Below, one piece after another: positions 1 through 12,336 of a DNA stretch of 64,000 nucleotides. The DNA is from Vespa crabro (lineage: Eukaryota > Arthropoda > Insecta > Hymenoptera > Vespidae), in assembly GCF_910589235.1 (NCBI RefSeq), contig NC_060975.1, positions 824,501 through 888,500 on the forward strand, given 5' to 3'. How positions within the stretch are numbered: the first letter of the stretch is position 1; each line of letters begins with the position of its first letter. The translations under genes were made by a program, and so were the position numbers. The notes under the pieces are model-generated. The model ran no database searches. It saw nothing but the letters and a program-made list of their open reading frames with translations, and was not told where the DNA came from.

Positions 1-664
1 GGAAAAAAAACTATGATCTTTCAAGTATGTGATCGAACTCTGGTAAAAAAAAAAAAAAAAGAAAACAAAAAAAAAAGATTGATGAAAGAAAAATATTTTA
101 ATCGCAAGAAGAAAGAATAAATATAATTATAACAAATTAAGTACCTTCTCAAGGATGTGAAGTACCGTAGATATCATCCTACGAAATCACTTGCTCTATG
201 ACGACGAATAACGAACTGTCAACGGTAAGGCAAGGAATCCGTTATGCACTAACAGTTGCTAGACACGAATCTACCAAGTTATTGTACAAAGGTCATAATT
301 TAAATTTAATCTTTTTTTTCTTTTTAATTTAATTTTTAATGTTTTTAATGTCTAAATGTCTTCGTTATTATTCATATGAATTTAAATCCAGCCAAGATCA
401 AATCTCGATGTCCTTGTTTAAAGATAAATCATTGAACAATCCTTTCGTAACACTATAATAAAATTTGCTTATTCGTGCATAAATCCTATGTAATTGATAT
501 ACCGTATAATTTCATTTTACATATACAACATTGTATAGAAATCTGAGTGGCCGAAGGTGACACGATGATCATTTAGTTATTGTTTCTTAATCGTCAGCAC
601 GTAGTATTGTAAACCGAGATAACAATGTTATGTTAATGAGAATGCGAAAGATAGAAAGAGAAAG

Positions 665-668
<4 letters not shown>

Positions 669-701
<33 letters not shown>
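669..701. repeat. (AG)n microsatellite
   Basis: About 33 bp of AG dinucleotides. Confidence 0.9.
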
Positions 702-705
<4 letters not shown>

Positions 706-1293
706 AAGAGAGGCTATATGTAATTCATGTAACACGATAATTATGAGAATGAATGAAAGACGAGTCAACGTGAAATCGATTTCGAACGGACAATTACATA
801 ATTTATCGGATCTCTTTTTTAAGATTAAACAAAAAACGAAGGAAGGAATTTTCTAATGTATTTATTACGTATCTCGATAAAGGAAAATCATCGATATTGA
901 ATAAACGAGTTGGACTATTCGGTTTAATGAACTTTTAACTTTCTGAATCGAACGAACTCACGAACGTGTCATATCTATGGCGTGGTAAAAGTGATTATGG
1001 TAGACTACACATAATACGTAATAGTAGTTACATGTTAGCCAAGCGAGGAAGAAGTTAAGTTGCTTCTACTCGAGAAGACTAATTACAGAAAAGGGGGAAG
1101 GTTTGGTTCATTCGCATGATATACCTACTACCTACATACATTAGATCTATTCCGATCGGTTTCGACGTGTTCTCGCATTGCTACCAACCACCAAAGAAAT
1201 ATCCATCATGAGGTTGCAATAGAAATAATAAATCAACTTAGCTATCCGGTAAATGGAGCTGAAAACCGCGATAGACATACCTAGTTGATATTT

Positions 1294-1301
1294 GATATAT
1301 A

Positions 1302-1354
<53 letters not shown>
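1294..1354. repeat. (TA)n microsatellite
   Basis: About 60 bp of AT with one TTT interruption near its start. Confidence 0.9.
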
Positions 1355-1356
<2 letters not shown>

Positions 1357-1748
1357 GATCATTGGATCACATTGGTAACATTAACACCTTCTATGAAATC
1401 GAAAGCTATCTGATCGAAATGTCGATCTTATTTAATAAAAAAATTTGTTTAATAAAAAAAAAAAAAAAAAGAAGAGGAAAAAAAAGAGAAATGACCATAA
1501 CTACAATTAAAAAGAACCGGTAAACACCGGTAAAACGTAGCAAAGTACATACTATATTTACCAGAGAGGTATTAATACGTTATGGTCTATAAATGACCAG
1601 TAAAGCGTGTTAAAAAAGAAAAAAAAAATAAAAGAAGAAGTATATCATCGTCGCGTCATAGATTAACGAACTATTAATGGAATTATACTGAAGATAAAGA
1701 TATCCGGTGTCTTTGTAATTTTCTTTTAACACGCCTTTAATGCAATTA

Positions 1749-1788
<40 letters not shown>

Positions 1789-2209
1789 GAACGAAAAAGA
1801 AAATAAAAACGACAAGCTCTGTTATTATTTAACACCGTTACCGATGATAATTTATGGAGGTTGGTCCGTGTCCATATGATTTCTGGATAAATTCATATTT
1901 GAAAGAAAAAGATATATATATATATATATATATATATGGAAGAAGAGAAGAAAGAGTAAGAGGATGGATCATATTACACAATAGGAGGACGCACTATTCG
2001 CGAAAGGGTAATAATTATTCGCTCGAGCGAACGAGACAATCGGTACGATCTCATACTTGCAAATAATGGACGTTAATTACGATCGATGCTATGACTCGTG
2101 ACTTTGTTTTAGCAATTAATCCTTGTTTTTTTTTTCCTTTTTTTTTTTCTTTCTTTTTATCAAAATCACTTGTCCCACGTAAAAATTCAAAGATGTTTTT
2201 TTTCTGATT

Positions 2210-2240
<31 letters not shown>

Positions 2241-4772
2241 TGCCAAAAATTCGTACAACAATAAATTAATTCTTATATTTGTGACATAGAGCTCAAATCT
2301 ATTCGCTTTTGTGTACCATATCGATTTTCGTAAGGTAATTTACATAGAGTCATTGATCGACCTTGAGAATAATTCCAATTTGAAAATCACGTAGATAAGA
2401 GGAAGGTTAGACTTTGAATTAGCAAAATCGGTTTCCGGTTCGACGTCAAGAGAAAGAACAGAAAAGAATATGTTAATAGAATATCAAAGTATTATATCTT
2501 TCTTTTATTCTTATTATATCTCTCTGTTATATAATCTATGTTAATTATCGTTTAAAAAGAAAAAAGAAGGAAGAAAAAGAAAAAAAGAAAGAAATAATCT
2601 ACATTGTATCTGTATCGAAAGATTTTAACGATTAGAAACCGAAGATTGTTTTGTTCTTCCGTTCGTTCTAATTTCGCCACGGAAGAGTTTCTACTTTCCA
2701 TCGGTATTCAAAATGTTTATTTATGAAGGACTACGCTAACACGTCTGTTTCGTACTCGTTAGTTAAGAATTTTTTTTCATCTTCTCTGTACGATCAAAAC
2801 ACATATGTATAAGCGATAATAAGATAAGCTTTATAATAATTACGGTCTCATTAAATTCTCGTCGATACGTTTAAAATCGATTTACAAAGAGTCCCACGTA
2901 AATATTAAGCAATTAAAATTAAATGAGGTGCGGCTCTCAAGGAATGAATCTACGACCTTCTACAATATTTCTTGTCGACTAATTTACAAAGATAAAAGAG
3001 GAAAAAAAAAAGAAAAAAAAAAAAAAAAGAAAAAAGAAGAAACCGATCGAGATTTAACGAGCTGTCTGCACATACAAAGCTGACATAACTCAAGAGGAAA
3101 ATTTCAAATCGATCATTTAAGAAAAGCAAAAAGTGCGGTTTCTATTCGGAAACGGAATGGATAATAAACAAATAAATAAGTGAATGAATAGATAAATTTG
3201 TGCTGAGAAAGATTGTGATAGAGATTAAAAAAAAAAAAAAAAAAAAAAAAAAGATAAGGAAAAGAAACAAGTAAATGTATTATAACGCAATTGTGGTTTT
3301 CTACGGGATTCATGATTTCAATGTGAACACGTTCGTATAACAATAAATGCTAAATTATGTAAAAAAGATGTGCTAAGTATTATATCATCGTCCTGGAAGG
3401 CGCGATGTCATTCATACGATTTTAACGGTACACTCCTGATTATATACTCGCGAGGCAAGCCTCTTAATAGGATTTACGGACGCGGAAAGCACTGCTATTC
3501 TCCCTCTCTTTTTCTCTACTTCTCTCTCTCTCTCTCTCTCTCTCCCTCTCTTTCTCTCTTTCTTTTCAGTATTGCGATCTTGATTTAATTCTCTTTTATA
3601 CTCTCGCCCCCTGCACGCAAGGAGACATCGAGGTCTGAATTTACATTGGTGACTCGTAGTCGTATTACAAACAAGTTTTTGCAACGTTCGAAAACATCTT
3701 TTCTCTTTCATCCTTTTTCCTTCTTCCTTCTTTCTTTCTTTGTTTGTCAAGATATTATCTTTGTAATTGCAATTGGAAATTGAAAAGGCATCGACATGGA
3801 AAAAAAAAAGAAAAAATAATAATAATAAATAAAAGCAGAACAGAAAGGAAACGAAAAGAAAAATTAATGACAGACAAAATAGTTAAAGGTCGTATAAAAT
3901 TATGTTATCTCAATCGACCAGATCGATCGTACTCCTCTATTATTAAATATATATTCTTATATCTTTTCTTATTTATCATTGTCAATCATAATTTCTCCCT
4001 TTCTTTTACTCTCTGATATAATCAAACCAGTTATGAACTAACTCATGTAATATCGAGAATCGTGTGTAAAAAGGTGAACCGAAGCCATGCACTTTGATTA
4101 ATCTAAATAAAAGAAATTGAGAGAAAGAGAGAGAGAGAGTGATTCTGTTGAACATAACTATCTTTTCAATTTCGACGAAAAAGATCACTCTTTCTGTGTT
4201 GAAATTCCCTGGCAAGTTAAGTTACACCATATGACTTTGATGCATTCGAATGAAAAATTATATTGAGACAGGAGATCGTGGAAAAGACACTTTCTGCCTG
4301 AAAATTAACGTCGTGAACGATTTCACGGATCATTCGATACGGTAGATGGATGAACAAATTGAGTGAATAAATTGCAAAGGAAAGATATAATAAAAGGAAA
4401 AAAAAAGAAGGAAAAAACAAGGAAAAAAAAAAACAGGATGAAGATATTTGAAATGATTATGTTAGGCAATAACGAGATTTTAACGACGTTAAGAAGTATT
4501 AAGAAGTATTAAAGTAGAAAATGATTATCCAATTAAATTTTTATATTTATATATTGTTCATCCTTGAATAGGATTCATTCTCAGAACTTATAATCCTGAG
4601 ATATGTATAATTTGACTTCAAGGTATGCATTCCATATAGTTTTTATTAGCTAAACGAAATAGGAGCAAAAGGGATCGAGAAAAAGATTTGTTGGTTTTGC
4701 CGTTGTCGCGTTAGAGAAGCAATTGACTACCTGCCGTATAACCGGCTTTAACTGTCTACCATCAAAGGCGAT

Positions 4773-4803
4773 GCAGCAGCAGCTGCTGCTGCTGCTGCTG
4801 CTT
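4773..4803. repeat. GCA/GCT palindromic triplet repeat
   Basis: Three GCA units directly abut six or seven GCT units, so the junction CAGCAGCAGCTGCTGCTG is a perfect palindrome able to form a hairpin. Confidence 0.85.
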
Positions 4804-5866
4804 TTGCTATTGCTGCTTCCATTCCAGGGAGAATCCTGAAGAGTCAACTCTGAAATTCACCGTTCAAGAGAAAGAAAGAGAGAGAGAGAGAGAAAGATGT
4901 AGATACAAGAAAATCCTTAAAGTGAAAATTTCTAACGAAAGCATTAGACAAATCTGGAAATACTTTTCCTTTTCTATTTCGCGTATACGTACATATTATT
5001 ACTTATTAATAACGATAATAAATGTAATAATTTCTATCGTAATAAAATTTCTTCTTAATGATGATGATAATAATAAAATGAGAAAGAATAATTTTACGGG
5101 TCAATGTTTTTGAAATAATAATTTCTGACAAACGTCAAAATGTTACGGACGAATTTGGAACGATCGAATACGAATAATCATTTCTGTCCGACTATCTTAA
5201 TTGGCTCGTAACATTTTACCTACTTTCGGAGACGTTTAGCTGTTACTATATATGAATTCTCCGTTACAAATGTTCTGACAGTTATTGATGCGTGGGTAGA
5301 TAGACAGATACATAGATATATTCTATGTATCCTTCGAAATATGTTTCGTGAAAGGAAGGGAACCATCGGACTTGCCTAGAATTCTACATGTCTACATTTA
5401 ACTTATACATATACTCGTATAAAGTATACGTGACGTTACATATGATTCATCATCTGAAGGGCGATGCAATTAAATGAATTAATATCATGAAATGAAAAAT
5501 TAATACGATCGATTATTAAAAGTGACTGTTGTTGATTGATTAACAAGGAAAGACATTGCTCTAGTTATTTGTTCTTTTTATTTTTTTTTTTTTTTTGAAT
5601 TGTGTAGATTTACATTATAGTAAAAAAGGAAAGAAAATTGAAAGAAAGAAAAACAAAAAAAAAACAAAATTAAGATAAGATTAAATGAGTCAACATCCTT
5701 TTACGTCAAAATCGAAGTTTAGATACGTTCTATTTATCTTGAAAGTTATAAAAATGTTTCGAATAGTTATTTTCAACGGGAAACATATTTTTTTTAATAT
5801 TCTCATATGCGTTAGTTAAACTCGATAAAAATGAGATTTGACAAAGGAATCTAATAATATATTTAT

Positions 5867-5922
5867 CATTATTATTATTATTATTATTATCATCATCATC
5901 ATTATCGTCATCATCATCATCG
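5867..5922. repeat. (ATT)n(ATC)n compound microsatellite
   Basis: ATT triplets followed by ATC triplets over about 56 bp. Confidence 0.9.
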
Positions 5923-7945
5923 CGTGTATGTACGTATGTTTTTCCTGAAGTTCCTATTAAGAGAAACTTAGCCGTGATTATTCGAAAAAGAAATTTGGAA
6001 AAATTCTTGGCGAAAGTCTCACGGAGGAGACAGACTAAGGAACGAGCGAGACAAGAAGGCGGAGAACCGGTTATTCGCCTGCGAGAACCTTACAGACCAC
6101 CGACGTTACCGATTCCTTTTCGTATATAATATATATTTGTGTATATATATATATATATATACCTACACCTACTATGATAAACGATCTATCCTACAAGTGA
6201 ATCGTTTTACAATTGGAAATGGTTTGCTGCTTGAAAATTTCCATTGTTCCTTAGGAAGAATTCACGAACCGATTGTATCTAAATTTACATAAGGGTCTCA
6301 TTATTTATTATTCAAAAAGTTCAAATAGTATGGAAAAGTTTGACCTCTTAATCCGAAAAGATTTTCGTTGGTTCTCAATTCATTCGTTGGGAACAATTAT
6401 GAATCATCACAATTCTCGTCGTTCGTTTCACGATAAAAAGATATAATTAATTCGTACGAAATTTTATTGTATTATTCGTTCGTATCGTTTGCAAAGAAAA
6501 AAAAAAAGAAAGAAAGAAAGAAGAAAGAAAGAAAGAAAGAAAAGAAAAAATTTATTCTAAATTTTGTCCAAGGTTAAACGATTAATATCGATCGATTGAA
6601 ATAATCGATAATTATTTCGACAACATTTCTATGATCGATGTAAGATATAATAAATACATTCTTTAAGCGTGATTTAAATTCCATAGTTGGGGATTAGAAT
6701 TATAGTGTTGTTTCTTTCTTTCTGGGCAGTTTCATAGCACGCCGACACACACTTCACCTGGGAAATAATCAATAAGAAACGTTACCACCGCGGTCAGGCG
6801 TGTATAAGCACCGCCCCGACGTGACCGTCGAGTTCGTCGCTTGGCTACACAAAGCGTGTCCACAAATCTAAAGAATGGATCGAACTTTTTCTTTTTCATT
6901 TTTTTTTTTTTTTCATTTTATTTTTTCTTTCCTCCCCCCTCCCCATCCACCCCCGGTATAAAAGTGATCGAAACGCAATTGAAATTGTTTTTTATTTGTC
7001 CGCGTGAAAAATTAAAAATGTATTTTTTAAATCGTTCGACATTCAACGACTTCCGGTACTTTCGCTTCAAACGAACGATCGTAGACATCCAAGAAACGAA
7101 TAAGCTGATTCATATTTGTTGAATCAGTTCATCATCGTTTCAACGAGGAGTACGTCTATTTGTGAGAAATCGTCGAAGAATTTCCGATTAGATAAGAAAA
7201 TAATAAAGAAAGAATAAGGTGAACAAGTTGGAATAGGAGTATTAGAAAAGAGGGAAAGGCAATCGTGTGAAATGATCGAATAGCCTTTTCGCTTTTAGAA
7301 AGACGTTGAAATGAAATGAAATGAAATGAAATGAAACGATTAAAAAAAAAAAAAAGAAAAAAAAAAAGAAAGAAAAGAAAAAAGAAATAAAAAAAGTAGT
7401 CAAGGTTTTCTACATTTTCTGAACTAAACACTGACCGATCTCTCTCACTCGTATTTTCGTTTTTTTAAAAGAGCGAAGTATTAGAAATCCTTGAAGAAAT
7501 TTTTCTATTTCTCTTAGATCCGAAAGATCTCATTGAGTTCTCGTTCTAAAACGGGAAAGCTCGTTTCTTTGACACGACATATTACGTAACGTTTAAACAA
7601 TCCTAATGGAAGAATAAGAATGGAACAAAAGCAGCATTGAGGATAGAAAATGTGTTGCCTAAGAGAAACGATTAGACTGGTTAAGTTCCTTGGAGGATGG
7701 AAAAGAAAAAAAGGGAAAAAGAAAAAGGAAAGAAAAAAAAAAAGAGAGAGAGAGAGAGAAAAAAAAGAAGACAACTTCCACAAGAAGATCTCTTTGTAAA
7801 TTGGGTGAAGAGTCAGGTGGAAATGTGTAAACGTATAAAAAAAAAAAAAAGAAAAAAAAAAGAATACAAAAAAAAAGAAACAAAAAAGAACGAAAAGAAA
7901 ACTGAATAAGCTGTGTGTGGTAAGTGCAGTGACCTCAAACGAGCA

Positions 7946-7949
<4 letters not shown>

Positions 7950-7999
<50 letters not shown>

Positions 8000-8026
8000 C
8001 TCTCACTCTCACACACACACACACAC
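7950..8026. repeat. (CT)n ... (CA)n compound microsatellite
   Basis: A CT tract at 7,950-7,996 and a CA tract at 8,010-8,026, directly before the GC-rich island at 8,040. Confidence 0.9.
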
Positions 8027-9037
8027 TACTTACACGTAGTGGTCCGGTGGGCAGCCGGTGCCATTGGCAAGAGTCATCGTCTGGAGGTTGACATACGAGC
8101 ACTCTCCGTGAGGCTCAAGCGCGTGAGAATTTGAAGAAGGGGAAAAGATGGATAGAGCGAACAAAGGCACGTTCATTGTCTTACATAAAAAGTGACACCA
8201 ACGCTCGTCCAAACCACCCTCTCCTTCTCCTTCTCCCGTCTCCTCCTCCAATCCCCTTTCTTCCTCCCCCAATCCCCCGCCCGCCCTTTATATATATGTT
8301 CTATCTTATGTTATCTTCTTTATTCGACGTGTATGCTACTACTTCAACATCATTATAGAACATCGGCGTCGATGACCGGGACTTACTACACAACGATGAT
8401 GTACCGTTAAAGTAACTATGTTGTTGTACCTGGTATCGCTGACCCCATGTTATGAAAGTAACCACTGACCCAAAAACGTGGTACTTATTGTGTTAGAACA
8501 ACTTTTTGATCCCTTAAATGCGACTAAGTTTTATGGATCAACTGATATGAGCTGGACGAAAAGTTCCTAGGGTTGGATCAAAAAAGAAAAAGAAAGAAAA
8601 ATGTTCCTAGTACTTTTACAATCTAGAAAAATAAAAAGAAGGATCAATCTAAGAAATAATCGAAAAGAAGTAATAGGTTCTGTTCTTTTTTTTTTTTTTT
8701 GGATCATCCTAAGAATCTTCAATGAGACTATTTTTCTACGTTATTTTTCTCTCTCTCTTCTTTTTTTTTTTTTGTTCTCTTCGGTACTTCTCAATTTTAT
8801 CGGTGTTTTATAAATATTGTTATGTAATTGTTATATTTTCTTTTTCTCTAGAAAAAAAAAAAAAAAAAAAGCTGACAGAGAAAACTCAATGGTGCAATGA
8901 TTAAAAAGATGGATACGTTTATTAAACATTCGCGGTCACGGTTGAAAGAACCGCTTGTCTTTGGACTTTCTCGTTTCATTCGGAAAAAGAAGGAAAAAGA
9001 AAGAAAAAGAGAATAAAACGATCATTCGATTAACGCG

Positions 9038-9073
<36 letters not shown>

Positions 9074-9840
9074 ATGTATGTATATATTCCGTTATTTATT
9101 ATTAAAATATTTCTACCTTGAAACTTGTAAACCTTCGCGCTGCATGTTTTGATATCGTGAACGAACGGTCCTCATTAATTTATTCTCCTTTTCTTGGCAA
9201 CGGAAGATCCCAAGATAGATAATTTCAATAATTTATTAAAACGACTATAAATTTCAATAATTTAATTAAAGAATATAAGAAAAATATTCTTGTGTTTTTT
9301 TTTTCTGTTTTTTTTTTTTTCTTCTTCTGCGCTGAATTATTCACGTGGACAAATTGAGAATGTCAAATGGAAAATAAATATTCTTTAGTGTCAATAACGT
9401 TCTATGTATGTATTTATGTATGTCTTTCTTTAACTTTACCTAATAACGACGAGAGTAAATTCATGATCGTAATAAACAAATTTACGTCTAACGCCAGATG
9501 CTCGCTAACGAGGGAAATCACCAAAAGCTTAATGAAAAAAAATTATCGTAAAAGAGAAAAACGAAGGAATCGTCTTATAAAGCGAAACGTCCTTTCATTA
9601 TGAAGATCTAAATACAAAAAAAAAACAAGGAACGCAATGTTTAATAATTAACATTTTAGAAATGAATCGAGAATCGATCTCGATTTATTTTGATTATATC
9701 TAATCGTAAGAATATCCTTGTCATCATATTTCGATTGATCTTGTTCCAGGAGCAAGGTTACCAATTATGCAACAGGTGATACGGTTCATTGACGGCAAAA
9801 CGATTTCTGTAAACGATCGAGATCGTTGAATCGTTTGTGA

Positions 9841-10196
9841 AATCGATCGATCGATCGATCGAGGCAGTAAGAAATGCTTCTAGTTTCTCAGGATTCTCTG
9901 AGAAAAAAGAAAAGAAAAAAAAAAAAAACTATAATATTATGTTCCCTAAGAATAAATTCAAGAAAATTCTTACGACGATTATCAATACTGAAAATACAAA
10001 AAAAAAAAAAAGAATGACGTTAAAACGAGAGAGAATGAGAACAAGCTGCAAGTAATGTTGGAAGAATGTAAATGTGTTTATACAATTGGTTCACAGGTAA
10101 TAACTCTCTACGTATGTACGCATACGTATACACAATATAACTAAGTACATAGTTTCTTACTGCAACGATCGATCGATCGATCGGATCGATCGATCT
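9841..10196. repeat. inverted repeat pair with GATC core
   Basis: The left arm at 9,841-9,875 carries (ATCG)n followed by AGGCAGTAAGAAA. The right arm at 10,152-10,196 carries its reverse complement: (GATC)n preceded by GTTTCTTACTGC. The arms are about 275 bp apart and share about 11 bp of non-simple sequence beyond the tetranucleotide core. Confidence 0.7.
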
Positions 10197-12336
10197 CTTG
10201 TGTACACTTTTGAAATATGAATTTATCATGTTCTTATAATGGAGAAAATAGATGATCGTTCATTAATATTCGATCGATTGCATGTGTGACGTGGCTTATA
10301 ATCGAAAATAATCGATTTCTCTTAACTAACTACTCGAATCATTGGGGAAAAAAAAAAGAAAAAAAAAAAAAAAGAAAGAAAGGTCGTGGGTAAGAAATTA
10401 AATCGGATTTTTCATAGTTGGCAAAGTGATATTAAGAATGATTTCTAAACTGATCTGACATTTCCCACGTTCGGCAGAAATTCTCTCGCAAAATCACTAC
10501 TTACTTCCGAGAGATCACGAGATAAATAATTTAACGTTGCGATCCCGGTTAAAAATATACAAACTACCACCCACTCTTTGACTGAAAAACTCACTTATGG
10601 CTTTCGCTGAAAAAGCAGAGTGAAACTCGCAATGTGAACACGATAAATTCGTTGGTGAACATGCACGCGTATAATTCTTTATGTGGGTTAAGAAGGCTAA
10701 CATTATAACGTGTGCATTTATTTCGAGAAAACATTAGGATTGAATTGAATGATAGAAAAAGAAGGAAAAAAAAAATGAAAATAAATAAAGAAATTAATGG
10801 GACTTTTCGTGATCTTTTCTCCACGACGAATAAGGTCTTATATGATCGCAACAAACTTTGTGCCAACTTAATCAATTATTTCTAAGACAATGAGTTCCTA
10901 TGAGTCTCTACACGCAAGACATATTCAGTACTATAATAAAAAGAAAAAAGAAAAGAGAAAAAAATAGAAAAAGACGTTCTCTCTGAAAGTATAAAAACTC
11001 GTCAAAAATATTCGTCCGTTCTTTCGAATGATCTAACTATTTTTCAAAAACAATGAAACACCTTGAAAAATAAGATAGATCCTTATCGAAGGATGCTATT
11101 GAAACAAAGAAAGAAAGAAAGAAAAAAAAAAAGAATTCTTTCAATTTATTCGATATTTTCACTTCCACAAAGACTTTTAAAAAAGCGTACGAAGAACTTT
11201 CAACGCTGACTAAATATGTTTCTCCTTCGCTTTCACGCGCATTGTTTGCCTGTGAATTATGAATTATTGCATCAGGCTCTAAGGATCATCATCAGTGCGT
11301 GCGCGTTAAACGAAATGCTTTACGTTCCAAATCCTTCAAAGAGGATTCCATTTGTTTTCGTGTTTAAATGTCCATGGCCGAATTGGGAATTAAGTGAATC
11401 GAATTCTGTTTTAAAAGAAAAATCGAATTGAAATTCCTTTCAAGTTCCGAATGACTGGAAAATCTGATCAACGAAGCAGGACTTTGAAGAAGTGGGTTCA
11501 TTGGGAAGACGTCACAGTTAAATGAAAAAGTTACTTAAAAAATATCTTCCAAAGGAGTTTCTTAACGCCCTGCCCAGTGGGTGTATCGAACGATTACGCA
11601 AAAAGAGGAGGCAATGCTTGCGAACAGTGTCAAGCTTGGATGAACAGGCGGTTACAATCAACTCGTTAACTTGATTTTCGCTTCCGGCAAATATAGCAAT
11701 AAAGGTGAGGCCTCGGAAAGTTAAGAAAGATGATAAAAGGAAGCAAACGAATTCGTTCGAGACAAAATGACGAACGGACGAACGAACGAACGAAGAATTG
11801 AGATACAATCGATTCTACGATCGAAATATCTTACATAATTACAAAGATATACTCGTTCGAAGAAGTATATCGTGTCATTTAATAATAATGAACGATTATA
11901 TAATTAATTCTATTTAAGATTAAAATATTCAAAGCTTTTAATTGAGGACAAAAAAAAGAAACTTGAAAATCGATTTGATTTGTACATGTGTGTATGTGTG
12001 TATTCTCGAACGTTCAAAGATCACATTAATTGTGAAAACTCGTTTGACGTTAGAACGAATCTTCCTACAAGAATTCAAACGAAGGAATTCTCGCACGTAC
12101 ACAATTTACAACTCGTCGAGAAGGAGAAGGCGAACTATCCGCCCACATTGAGATCTCTTGCGAGTTGATTTCTACGATATGAAAGTAGAGAAGTGTTCTC
12201 GAAAGGAAGGTCGCTTAATGCCTTGACTTATTTCCTAAGTAGACACTTTCCTACTGTTACAGATAAAAGTATATATACAATGGTATCGTTGATTAATTAA
12301 ATAAATAAAATATATATAAAAAAAATAATGAAATAC

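Larger units (their letters stand above)
1..12336. other. gene-poor AT-rich region, probably intron or intergenic
   Basis: No reading frame here has the length, composition or splice context of a convincing gene. The open frames are short and made of poly-Lys/Arg/Glu, poly-Phe/Leu or Tyr-Ile dipeptides, i.e. translated microsatellites. The stretch contains many A/T homopolymers and dinucleotide tracts, listed separately where long. The uncharacterised minus-strand gene whose exon ends at 12,337 must continue to lower coordinates, so at least part of this region is probably its intron. Two GC-richer islands (about 6,740-6,850 and 8,040-8,120) could be exons or promoter elements, but I cannot assign them. 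Confidence 0.6.

Noticed and set aside
3412..3750. 112-codon basic frame on the minus strand
   Set aside because: Driven by CT and T-rich tracts (Arg-Glu and Lys runs); no family resemblance.
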